The notes under the pieces: model-generated
What the model was told of the DNA's origin: nothing
Databases searched by the model: none
What the model saw: only the letters and a program-made list of their open reading frames with translations
Source of the DNA: Parabacteroides sp. AD58
Lineage (GTDB): Bacteria > Bacteroidota > Bacteroidia > Bacteroidales > Tannerellaceae
DNA: 64,000 nt
Direction: 5' to 3'
Assembly: GCF_023744375.2 (NCBI RefSeq)
Contig: NZ_CP146284.1
Location: forward strand, 620,001-684,000
Shown here: positions 43,209-51,576 of the stretch, one piece after another
Layout: every line of letters starts with the position of its first letter
Position numbering within the stretch: the stretch's first letter is position 1
Position numbers and translations under genes: made by a program

Positions 43209-44342
43209 TTACTTTAGATTTATTTTTAACAGAATCCACTTATTACTTGTTGCTGGTAAAGCTTTCAACCTTTGTTTTAACTTGTCATAAGAACAGGTAT
43301 GCGATTGATAATGCTTGTTTAAGTCTTGTTCTCGAACAATCATATACAAGCTATTATCTTTCGCTCCTAAAAAAGGGTTATAGCTATATGTCTGAAATAG
43401 GTCAAATAGTTTATCAAAAGAATAGACTTTATTACTGTTTAAATCTATCATATAGAAATTATCTCTTTTCCCTCGTAATTTAAATACTAATTTGTTATTG
43501 ACCAATTGAAAACTGGTATGAGTATAGATATACTTGTTTTGAGTAATAATATCATTCATCTCTTTATCTTCCGAAGGTCCGGCCGGTTCTTTATCTTTGG
43601 TCAGAAAATCTCCGTGGAAATTGAGCGCATAATAAGGCTTCATCTTCTTTTGCAGGTAAGAGTAACAATAAATTGTATCAATCTTACTTGGAAAAACATA
43701 AATACGCTTGGTATTAGTATCTTTTGCATACAGACTGAAAGGCGCATAAGGATTAGATTGTGTTCCCCATTGTGGGATAAATAACTGATGGATTGTTTGG
43801 AAATCAGTTAATGCAAATAAATGTTGCTGAATACTACCTTTTTCATCCTTGCCTCCACCAGAATAGACTAAAAAATCTGGAAAATCAGCAGTAATGATAT
43901 TTGTACAAGAAAACGGCAGTTTGATTCGTTTCAGAAATGTTCCATCCAATTTATATTTATGTATGATATTGCCGAAACTTATCACCCAAAGCTCTTCTAA
44001 TTCGGGAATAATCGTCATTGATTCTGTTGCGATAGGATCTTGTAATTGGAGCTCTTTTACATATTCTCCTGTATCTTTAAATATGACAATTTTGACTCCG
44101 GCAATTGTGCGCCCCATAACATAATATAAGTCTTTATACGGGATAATAGTCATATACGTATCGAATAAATCTTTTTCCAATATCGTACAAGATATATCTT
44201 CAATCCAATCATCAAAGAGTGTTGGTATCGTCTTATCCATATCGCATGTTACCACTTCGTCTCCACTATTCATTGTTTCGCTTGTGGCGCTGAGAACAAG
44301 CATAGATAATATGGAAATTAATAATAATATTCGTCGTTTCAT
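43209..44342 (-). CDS. Propeller-type exported protein, divergent copy 4
   Basis: About 377 residues from MKRRILLLISILSMLVLSATS; it has a signal peptide but no lipobox cysteine, unlike the other copies. The usual 'PLET' and 'G.GP.E' blocks are missing, yet regular strand blocks (VKIVIFKDTGEYVKELQLQ, IIHKYKLDGTFLKRIKLP, KIDTIYCYSYLQ) imply the same propeller fold. It is the first gene of the tandem run. Upstream lies a 700-bp gap with a palindrome and a decayed leader. A longer reading to 44381 is possible. Confidence 0.7.
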   Translation of the reverse strand: MKRRILLLISILSMLVLSATSETMNSGDEVVTCDMDKTIPTLFDDWIEDISCTILEKDLFDTYMTIIPYKDLYYVMGRTIAGVKIVIFKDTGEYVKELQLQDPIATESMTIIPELEELWVISFGNIIHKYKLDGTFLKRIKLPFSCTNIITADFPDFLVYSGGGKDEKGSIQQHLFALTDFQTIHQLFIPQWGTQSNPYAPFSLYAKDTNTKRIYVFPSKIDTIYCYSYLQKKMKPYYALNFHGDFLTKDKEPAGPSEDKEMNDIITQNKYIYTHTSFQLVNNKLVFKLRGKRDNFYMIDLNSNKVYSFDKLFDLFQTYSYNPFLGAKDNSLYMIVREQDLNKHYQSHTCSYDKLKQRLKALPATSNKWILLKINLK

Positions 44343-44529
44343 AACTTTATAAGTTAGTGTGTAAGTAATAAATCTTTTCATATTTTTCTTTTATCAAGAA
44401 AAAGTGTATATGTATTTTGATTTATGTTTACTTTTACATGCTTTTTTGAATGTTATTCTATTTTTGTGTTAGCAATGTTATGGATTATTTTAAAAAATAC
44501 CAAATAAAATGTCTTATATTATTCTTATA

Positions 44530-44557
44530 AAATTCTTATATCCGGATATAAGAATTT
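44530..44557. repeat. Perfect 28-bp palindrome
   Basis: aaattcttatatcc and its exact inverse, with no spacer, centred between 44543 and 44544. It lies about 190 bp upstream of the first propeller gene. It may be an operator or a cruciform site; it has no T run of a terminator. Confidence 0.8.
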
Positions 44558-44559
44558 AT

Positions 44560-44690
44560 TCATTTGATTAATAGTAAATTTCTACGTAAGCGTATAAGCA
44601 CCGTCTGCTCTTCATCTACATCTAAAATATTCTTCTGGCATGACGGCAAGCTGCCAACAAAACAAGCAGCAAATGAATCAGGTAATTTTT
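44560..44690 (-). pseudogene. Decayed small lipoprotein gene
   Basis: On the minus strand the sequence reads KNYLIHLLLVLLAACRHA, a lipoprotein leader with lipobox LAAC but no ATG (CAT in its place), then a stop. After a one-base shift it continues QKNILDVDEEQTVLIRL to a TGA at 44562-44560. Leader and following residues resemble the 83-residue relic at 62271-62522. It looks like a dead family member at the head of the cluster. Confidence 0.4.
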
Positions 44691-45045
44691 ATGAATATAA
44701 AATACTAACTGATTTCGTTACTCAAAAGTAGAAAAATAAACGATTCGTTGTATGGACAGCCTGTTTGTGTGTCAAATGAATGATAAATAGGAAGTTAATC
44801 GATAAAACGTCAATTTTTTACCGGACAGCTTGCTCTTAAAAAGAGTGAATGAAATATTTTATTACTTAATATTTATAGAGATAACAGTCCATTCTAATAT
44901 GTCGTTGATCATATATTCCATATCTCTTTGGATTTTGGGCAAAAAGAAAAACAACTGCTTTACAGAAAATATACTATATTTGTAGTAGCGAAACGGCTGT
45001 TTCGGAAACGGCCATTTCGGAACTTGGAATGAAAGGAATGAGTCT

Positions 45046-46365
45046 ATGAAATTTTTTGATAGAACAAATGCAATCGCATCTCTGCGTGAAATTCGCGGAA
45101 TGGCAAAAAATAACGCACAATTTACAGTTGTGACGGGACGGCGCCGCATCGGCAAGACTTTCCTTGTGTGGAAAGCATACGAGGACGAACCGATTCTCTA
45201 TTTTTTTGTTGCTCGCAAAGCTGAAGGAGACTTGTGCGAAGACTATCGGCTTGAGATCGAAAACAAATTGGGAATCCCGACGATGGGACGGGCGGAACAT
45301 TTTGCCGATGTGTTTGAGTTCCTGATGAAACTTTCCATAGAACGACCTATCACACTGTTCATTGATGAGTTCCAGGAATTCTTCCGCGTGAATAAGTCTG
45401 TTTACAGCGACATGCAGCGTATCTGGGATATGTACAGTTCGAAAGCCCGAATAAACCTGGTTGTTTGTGGTTCTATTTACTCAATGATGACGAAGATATT
45501 CAAAGACAAAAAGGAACCACTGTATAACAGGCAGACACGTTTTATGACGGTACGCCCGTTTACACCAGCCGTTCTAAAGGAAATTTTGATGGAGTATCAT
45601 CCCGGTTACACGGCAGAAGACTTATTGGCTTTGTATTCTTTTACAGGAGGCGTGGCAAAGTATGTGCAGTTGCTTATAGATGCCGGAGCGACTACCAAAG
45701 AAAAAATGTTGGATCAGATTGTAAAGGCCGATTCCATTTTTCTGGGAGAAGGCAAATCCATACTTATTGAGGAGTTTGGCAAAGATTATGGAATTTATTT
45801 TTCCATTCTCTCTGCTATAGCAAGGGGAAAGACCTCGCGTTCGGAAATAGAAAACGTGGTAGGTAAGGAAATCGGTGGTTATCTGACCAAGCTGGAAAAC
45901 GAGTACGAGGTTATTGCCAAGAAACAGCCTCTGTTTGCGAGAAATTCCACTAAGAATGTTCGCTATATAATAGAAGACAATTTCTTTACGTTTTGGTTTC
46001 GCTTTATCTACAAGTACAGTTATATGCTGGAAATAGAGAACTACGAGAGCTTGAAGACGATTATAAACCGAGACTACGAAACATTCAGTGGTGTGATGCT
46101 TGAACGCTATTTCAGACGCGTGTTGATTGAACGTCAGGCTTATACACGGATTGGCGGATGGTGGGACCGCAAAGGTGAAAATGAAATTGACATTGTGGCC
46201 GAGAATGAACTGAACGATGAAGCCACGTTCTTCGAAGTAAAACGTAAAGCCGTAAACATAGATATGGATATGCTGGAGCAAAAGGCAGCAACTTTCCTGC
46301 GTGCTACTGGCGAATTCAAAGGATACAGTATATCTTACCGAGGATTGTCAATGGATGACATGTAG
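45046..46365 (+). CDS. AAA ATPase with DUF234 nuclease-like C-terminus
   Basis: A 439-residue protein of the archaeal-ATPase/DUF234 group. FDRTNAIASLREI, Walker A TGRRRIGKTFL near residue 30, and Walker B ITLFIDEFQEFF come first. The sensor-like INLVVCGSIYSMM and MTVRPFT follow. Residues about 290-439 are the DUF234 region, with a PD-(D/E)XK-like pattern ENEIDIV...TFFEVKRK. These ATPases are common as lone accessory genes; roles in mobile DNA or toxin-like systems are suspected but unproven. It has its own promoter (TATATTTG at 44975-44982). The 150-bp tail after the stop holds no gene. Confidence 0.88.
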   Translation: MKFFDRTNAIASLREIRGMAKNNAQFTVVTGRRRIGKTFLVWKAYEDEPILYFFVARKAEGDLCEDYRLEIENKLGIPTMGRAEHFADVFEFLMKLSIERPITLFIDEFQEFFRVNKSVYSDMQRIWDMYSSKARINLVVCGSIYSMMTKIFKDKKEPLYNRQTRFMTVRPFTPAVLKEILMEYHPGYTAEDLLALYSFTGGVAKYVQLLIDAGATTKEKMLDQIVKADSIFLGEGKSILIEEFGKDYGIYFSILSAIARGKTSRSEIENVVGKEIGGYLTKLENEYEVIAKKQPLFARNSTKNVRYIIEDNFFTFWFRFIYKYSYMLEIENYESLKTIINRDYETFSGVMLERYFRRVLIERQAYTRIGGWWDRKGENEIDIVAENELNDEATFFEVKRKAVNIDMDMLEQKAATFLRATGEFKGYSISYRGLSMDDM

Positions 46366-46516
46366 AAGAAAAGACATGGTCACATTTATAAATAGGAAGA
46401 ATGACAACCCGAAATATGGCTTTTCCTGGCAAGATGTGAGGAGCAGGGGCAAAGATAAAATCAGATATTCGGATAAATTGTATTAATTTTGTATGCATTC
46501 AAAAGATTAAAAGCCG

Positions 46517-47428
46517 ATGTTACATAAAATCCGATATGGCTGGTTCTTCCTTTTACTGCTCGTTTTGTGGAGTTGTAAATTGGATTCTAAGAAAGAACCG
46601 GCTGAAATGATTTACGAAGTGGCGGTATTGCGCGGTCCGTCAGCGATAGCCTTTGCGCAATGGATGGAGAAAGAGCCGGCATTGAACGGAAGGAAAATGC
46701 AGGTGAAGGTTTTGGATTCGCCCGAACAGATGCAGGCGTTGTTGGTGAAAGGAGAGGCCGATATAGCGGTTTTACCAATGATTTCGGCCGCCAACCTGTA
46801 TAATAAAGGAATCCGCTATCCACTGTTGGGCTGCCCGATTTGGGGAACTTTGTATCTGGTAGGGCATGAGCGTATTGTGCCGCCTGTCTATTTGTTTGGT
46901 GCCGGGACGACGCCCGACATACTTGCCCGTTATTATCTGGAGCAAAAAGGTTCTTATACGTATGACTATTCGTTTGCAACGGCTCGCGAAGTCTTGTTGT
47001 CATTGCAGACGGATAAAGTACAGACGGCCGTATTGAGCGAGCCGTTTCTGTCGATGGCATTGGAACAGGATTCCACACTCCGGATTCTGGCAGACCTGAA
47101 TCGCCCGGATTCATTGTCGTATGGCTTTCCGCAGACGGCGGTGGTTTGTCGGGAATCTCTGCTGACATTCAAAGATTCCATTCAGACACTTCTGGATCAG
47201 TCCTGCCGTTTTGCACAGGAAAAACCGGAAGAGGCGATCCGTATATTGGAAAACAGACGTGTATTCGGTAGCCGGATGCTTTCGCCTGCCACCATCGAGC
47301 GTTGTCGTATTCACTATGTCCCGGCTACTGAGTGCCGCAAGGAAGTACGGCATTTTCTGGAGCTGATGAATCATTACGAGCCCCGTTCGACGGGAGGCCA
47401 GTTGCCCGACTCAACCTTTATTCCCTGA
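46517..47428 (+). CDS. ABC importer substrate-binding lipoprotein (NitT/TauT/ThiY-like)
   Basis: A 303-residue lipoprotein (FFLLLLVLWSC, lipobox at about Cys19). VAVLRGPSAIAFAQWM, the GEADIAVLPMISAANLYNKG and LLGCPIWGTLYLVG blocks, then a DYSFATAREVLLSLQTDKVQTAVLSEPF segment are the two lobes of an NMT1/SsuA-type binding protein. Ligands in the family are sulfonates, nitrate, pyrimidine precursors of thiamine or tungstate; none can be chosen here. It precedes a fused permease-ATPase by 7 bp, forming a complete importer in two genes. Confidence 0.85.
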   Translation: MLHKIRYGWFFLLLLVLWSCKLDSKKEPAEMIYEVAVLRGPSAIAFAQWMEKEPALNGRKMQVKVLDSPEQMQALLVKGEADIAVLPMISAANLYNKGIRYPLLGCPIWGTLYLVGHERIVPPVYLFGAGTTPDILARYYLEQKGSYTYDYSFATAREVLLSLQTDKVQTAVLSEPFLSMALEQDSTLRILADLNRPDSLSYGFPQTAVVCRESLLTFKDSIQTLLDQSCRFAQEKPEEAIRILENRRVFGSRMLSPATIERCRIHYVPATECRKEVRHFLELMNHYEPRSTGGQLPDSTFIP

Positions 47429-47435
47429 ATGACGT

Positions 47436-48791
47436 ATGAAACGTACTGTACTGACTTGTCTGTCTATCTTGTTGATACCTGTTGCCTGGCAGCTGCTTTC
47501 GTGGCAGATGGCACAGCCGCAACTGATTCCTTCGTTTCCGGATCTGATGTGGGCGTTGCTTCGTGTGGTTAGTTCGCCCGGATTTCTTGTCAGCATAGGG
47601 ACAACATTACTGAGGGCATGCGCCGGCTTGCTGCTTTCGCTGGCAGCGGCTTCGATAACGGCCTTTCTGTTGAACCGGTCGGAAACGATACGGCTCTTGT
47701 TCATGCCCTGGTTGTCGCTACTGCGCTCTGTGCCGGTCATCTCTTTTATCCTGCTGGCATTGATATTCCTGAACCCGGAAATGATTCCTTTGCTGATAGC
47801 TTTTCTGACAATGTATCCGCTGCTCACCGAAAACCTGCTGAAAGGGCTGATGAACCGGCGGGATTCCTGGAAGATGCTGGCCCGGCAATTCCATCTGCAT
47901 GCCTGGAACCGCCTGTTTCAGATTGATTATCCGCAACTGCGACCCTATCTTTTCAGTGGACTGGCTTCGGCTGTGGGTTTTGGCTGGCGGGCAATCATTA
48001 TGGGTGAAGTCTTGTCGCAATGCGTGGATGGCATTGGGAAACGGATGAAAGAAGCACAGGTCTTTATTGATGTCCCGGAGCTGATCGCCTGGACCTTGGT
48101 GGCAATTGTCTTGAGCTGGCTGACCGACAAATTGATTTCCCGCTTGTCGGACTGGCAGCCTTCTGTGCGCTATCGCCATTCGGTGGTAGTATTGCCGGCT
48201 GTTTCACTTCAGCCCCATGATATAAGTCTGGCGGATGTCTCTTATTCCTATGGAGTACATCACATGAATATCGTCCTGAAAGCCGGAAAGATATATGCGC
48301 TTTCGGCTCCGTCGGGACGGGGAAAGACGACATTGCTGCAACTCCTCAACGCAACCTTGAAGCCCACCGGTGGAGCAATCACTGGTTTGCCCCAGCAGAC
48401 CGCCAATTTGTTTCAGGAGCCGACGCTGCTTCCGCAACTGACGGCCAAGGAAAATATTATGTTAGGTGGTTCTGCTTATTACGATCGGGCAATCTTGGAG
48501 CAGGAAGCACTCCGGCTGCTGAAGGCTTTTCAGCTGGAAGAACAGGCCGGGATGTATCCGGCAGCCTTGAGTTACGGGCAACAGCAACGGGTTGCTTTGG
48601 CACGGGCGTTAATGTTCCCGGCCGGATTGCTGTTGCTGGACGAACCTTTCAATGGTCTGGATGCAGAGCTGCGGCAGCTGGTTGCCCGTTTCCTGGTGGC
48701 ATGGCAGCAGGAAAAACAGGCGACTGTTGTTTTCTCGTCGCATCATACCGATGAGATCAAGGCGATGAATGCCGAAGTGATTGGGCTATAG
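47436..48791 (+). CDS. ABC transporter permease-ATPase fusion
   Basis: A 451-residue fusion. Residues 1 to about 235 form a BPD-type permease with five or six membrane segments and the EAA-like loop (ARQFHLHAWNRLFQIDYPQLRPYL). Residues about 255-451 form the ATPase: Walker A APSGRGKTT at 291-299, Q-loop NLFQEPTLLPQL, signature LSYGQQQRVALARAL, Walker B LLLLDEPFNGLD and switch SSHHTDE. A homodimer would hold all four transporter domains. Normally these are two genes (ssuC and ssuB type). A lone binding protein upstream completes it. Confidence 0.88.
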   Translation: MKRTVLTCLSILLIPVAWQLLSWQMAQPQLIPSFPDLMWALLRVVSSPGFLVSIGTTLLRACAGLLLSLAAASITAFLLNRSETIRLLFMPWLSLLRSVPVISFILLALIFLNPEMIPLLIAFLTMYPLLTENLLKGLMNRRDSWKMLARQFHLHAWNRLFQIDYPQLRPYLFSGLASAVGFGWRAIIMGEVLSQCVDGIGKRMKEAQVFIDVPELIAWTLVAIVLSWLTDKLISRLSDWQPSVRYRHSVVVLPAVSLQPHDISLADVSYSYGVHHMNIVLKAGKIYALSAPSGRGKTTLLQLLNATLKPTGGAITGLPQQTANLFQEPTLLPQLTAKENIMLGGSAYYDRAILEQEALRLLKAFQLEEQAGMYPAALSYGQQQRVALARALMFPAGLLLLDEPFNGLDAELRQLVARFLVAWQQEKQATVVFSSHHTDEIKAMNAEVIGL

Positions 48792-48850
48792 GCTTGCATA
48801 TCCACAGGATTTTCGTTTCTTTTGCAGGTCAATTCTGAAAACATATCAAT

Positions 48851-50983
48851 ATGGAAATAATATATCCGGATTTAATAGCTAAAGCACTTCAGCTGCCGCT
48901 TCCGCAGGTACGGAATACAATCGGGTTGCTGGAGTCAGGCGCTACTATTCCGTTTATCAGCCGCTACCGGAAGGAAAGAACCGGCGGACTGAATGAAGTA
49001 CAGATAACAGACATCAAGAACCAGCTGGACAAACTGACGGAACTGAAGGCTCGGAAAGACACGATCCTGAATGCGCTGGAGAAACAGGAAAAGCTGACGC
49101 CTGAACTGAAGGCACGCATCGAGGCATCGTGGGACAGCAACGAGATTGAAGATATTTATCTGCCGTATAAACCCAAGCGGGTGACGCGGGCAGAGATGGC
49201 ACGGAAGAAAGGACTGGAACCGTTGGCCAAGCTGATTGCTGCCCAACAGGAGCCTTTCTTATCGGGACGCGTGCCTGCCTTTGTGCAGGGCGAGGTGAAA
49301 GACGAAGAAGAAGCTTTGTCGGGCGCGCGGGATATCATTGCCGAATGGGTAAACGAGAACGAGCGGACGCGTAATCAGGTGCGTTTTGCCTTCCGCCAGG
49401 CGGTCATCTCGGCGAAAGTCATCAAAGGCAAAGAAGAAGAAGGCGCGAAATACCGGAACTACTTCCAGTTCGAAGAGAAGCTCTCGCGGTGTCAGTCTCA
49501 CCGCCTTCTGGCTGTACGGAGAGGCGAGGAGGAAGGCATCTTGCGGGTTTCGATTGCGCCGGCAGCCGACGATGCCTGCCTCGAATCCTTATACAGGCAG
49601 TATAAACGGAATAATGGCGCCTGCTGGGAACAATTCCAATTGGCGATTGATGATGCCTATAAGCGTTTGCTCAAACCTTCCATCGAATCGGAGTTTGCCA
49701 AGAGCAGCAAACAGAAAGCCGACGAAGAAGCGATCCGCGTCTTTGCCGATAATCTCCGGCAGTTACTGCTGGCTCCGCCTTTAGGGCAGAAGCGAGTCTT
49801 GGGTATTGATCCGGGTTATCGCACCGGCTGTAAGGTGGTTTGCCTGGATGCGCAGGGAAATCTGTTACACAACGAGACGATTTATCCGCATCCGCCCAAG
49901 AATGAACGGAAGAAGGCCGAGATCAAAATCCAGCATCTGGTGGAGGCTTATAATATAGATGCTATCTCGATTGGTAACGGAACTGCCAGCCGCGAGACGG
50001 AAGAGTTTATTACCAACATCCGATATACCAGGCCGGTCAAGGTCTTTGTCGTCAGTGAAGACGGAGCTTCTGTCTATTCGGCTTCGGCCGTGGCGCGGGC
50101 GGAATTTCCGGAATACGACGTAACGGTGCGCGGTGCTGTTAGCATTGGCCGCCGTTTGATGGATCCTTTGGCTGAGTTGGTCAAGATAGACCCGAAAAGC
50201 ATCGGCGTCGGTCAATACCAGCATGCCGTTGATCAGGCGTTGCTGAAGAAGAGTCTGGATCAGACGGTCGAGAGCTGTGTGAACTTGGTAGGCGTGAATG
50301 TGAATACAGCGAGCAAGGAACTACTGACGTACATCTCCGGTTTAGGACCTGTCTTGGCACAGAATATCGTACAGTACCGGGCAGAGAACGGTCCGTTTGA
50401 CAGCCGGAAAGACCTGAAGAAGGTACCGCGATTAGGAGAGAAGGCTTTCGAGCAATGTGCCGGTTTCCTGCGTATTCCTAATGGAAGCAACCCGTTGGAT
50501 CATTCGGCGGTTCATCCGGAAAGTTATCCGGTGGTGGAAAAGATGGCGGCAGACTTGCACTGTACGGTGGGTGAGCTGATGAAACGGAAGGAGCTGAAGC
50601 AGCAAATCTGTCTGGAACAGTATCAGACGGATGAGATTGGTATGCCGACCTTGCAGGATATCATGAAGGAATTGGATAAGCCGGGGCGCGATCCGCGCAG
50701 CGAGATCCAGGAATTCAGCTTTAACCCCGATATTCATTCCATCGATGATTTGCAGGAAGGCATGGTGCTGCCGGGCATTGTGACGAATATTACCAACTTC
50801 GGTTGCTTTGTTGATGTAGGAATCAAGGAAAACGGACTGGTGCACATCTCGGAACTGGCAGACCGCTTCGTCAGTAATCCGGCGGAAGTAGTTTCTATTC
50901 ATCAGCATGTACAAGTGAGAGTATTAAGTATAGATACAGCCCGGAAACGGGTACAATTATCCATGAAAGGAGTTGAATCATGA
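48851..50983 (+). CDS. tex: Tex-family RNA-binding transcription accessory protein
   Basis: A 710-residue cytoplasmic protein. It has an N-terminal helical domain (GLLESGATIPFISRYRKERTGG), then the YqgF-like RNase-H fold (VLGIDPGYRTGCKVVCLD), a helix-hairpin-helix segment (ELLTYISGLGPVLAQNIV), and a C-terminal S1 domain (GMVLPGIVTNITNFGCFVDVGI). The order and length match Tex from other bacteria, which binds nucleic acids and influences transcript stability. It is followed with a 4-bp overlap by ybaK, so they form an operon. Confidence 0.95.
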   Translation: MEIIYPDLIAKALQLPLPQVRNTIGLLESGATIPFISRYRKERTGGLNEVQITDIKNQLDKLTELKARKDTILNALEKQEKLTPELKARIEASWDSNEIEDIYLPYKPKRVTRAEMARKKGLEPLAKLIAAQQEPFLSGRVPAFVQGEVKDEEEALSGARDIIAEWVNENERTRNQVRFAFRQAVISAKVIKGKEEEGAKYRNYFQFEEKLSRCQSHRLLAVRRGEEEGILRVSIAPAADDACLESLYRQYKRNNGACWEQFQLAIDDAYKRLLKPSIESEFAKSSKQKADEEAIRVFADNLRQLLLAPPLGQKRVLGIDPGYRTGCKVVCLDAQGNLLHNETIYPHPPKNERKKAEIKIQHLVEAYNIDAISIGNGTASRETEEFITNIRYTRPVKVFVVSEDGASVYSASAVARAEFPEYDVTVRGAVSIGRRLMDPLAELVKIDPKSIGVGQYQHAVDQALLKKSLDQTVESCVNLVGVNVNTASKELLTYISGLGPVLAQNIVQYRAENGPFDSRKDLKKVPRLGEKAFEQCAGFLRIPNGSNPLDHSAVHPESYPVVEKMAADLHCTVGELMKRKELKQQICLEQYQTDEIGMPTLQDIMKELDKPGRDPRSEIQEFSFNPDIHSIDDLQEGMVLPGIVTNITNFGCFVDVGIKENGLVHISELADRFVSNPAEVVSIHQHVQVRVLSIDTARKRVQLSMKGVES

Positions 50984-51462
50984 AAGAGAAAATAAACAAG
51001 ACGAATGTGGCTCGTTTGCTCGACAAGGCCAAGGTAGCGTATAAATTGGTGCCTTATGAAGTAGACGAAAATGATCTGAGTGCAACGCATGTGGCAGCCC
51101 AGTTGGGTGAAGATGTCAGTCAGGTGTTCAAGACGCTGGTATTGCGTGGCGACAAAAGCGGTTATTTTGTCTGTGTAGTACCGGGCGCATCGGAAGTGAA
51201 TCTGAAGAAGGCAGCGAAGGTATCCGGCAACAAGAGTTGTGAGATGATCCACGTGAAGGAATTATTGCCGCTGACTGGTTATATCCGTGGCGGTTGTTCT
51301 CCGATCGGGATGAAGAAGCATTTCCCGACATATATACAGGAATCGGCAACCGGATTCGATCATATTTATGTCAGTGCCGGGCAACGCGGTCTGCAGGTTT
51401 GCCTGGCTCCGGCCGATCTGATTAGAGAGGCACGGGCTGAAGTGGCCGATCTGATCGATTAA
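50980..51462 (+). CDS. ybaK: Cys-tRNA(Pro) deacylase, YbaK/EbsC type
   Basis: A 160-residue editing enzyme that hydrolyses cysteine mischarged on tRNA-Pro. KINKTNVARLLDKAKVAYKL, GEDVSQVFKTLVLRGDK and GYIRGGCSPIGMKKHFPTYI are the YbaK/EbsC blocks, including the 'RGGCSPIGM' binding loop and the catalytic Lys in 'VFKTL'. It overlaps the tex stop (ATGA). A terminator follows at 51486-51546. Confidence 0.93.
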   Translation: MKEKINKTNVARLLDKAKVAYKLVPYEVDENDLSATHVAAQLGEDVSQVFKTLVLRGDKSGYFVCVVPGASEVNLKKAAKVSGNKSCEMIHVKELLPLTGYIRGGCSPIGMKKHFPTYIQESATGFDHIYVSAGQRGLQVCLAPADLIREARAEVADLID

Positions 51463-51485
51463 GTAAGGAGTTACAAGATAGCAGA

Positions 51486-51546
51486 GGAGGAATGATCTGT
51501 TTACACGCTGCCGTGCGACAGAACATTCCTCTTTTTATATAAGTCC
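51486..51546 (+). terminator. Terminator after tex-ybaK
   Basis: Arms gaggaatg (51487-51494) and cattcctc (51534-51541), followed by TTTTTATAT. A long loop separates the arms. Confidence 0.65.
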
Positions 51547-51576
51547 GGATCAGGCTTGTCTCCGGTAATTGAGAGG

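Larger units (their letters stand above)
44343..45045. other. AT-rich intergenic region between propeller cluster and AAA ATPase
   Basis: No intact gene. It holds the 28-bp palindrome (44530-44557), a decayed small lipoprotein (44560-44690), and, near the plus-strand gene, TATATTTG (44975-44982) as -7 box. Just after that box is an imperfect dyad, ggctgtttcggaaacggcc (about 44995-45014). Confidence 0.6.

Noticed and set aside
46301..46486. 61-codon plus-strand frame after the AAA ATPase
   Set aside because: It begins inside the ATPase gene in another frame and has no leader, motif or ribosome-binding site.
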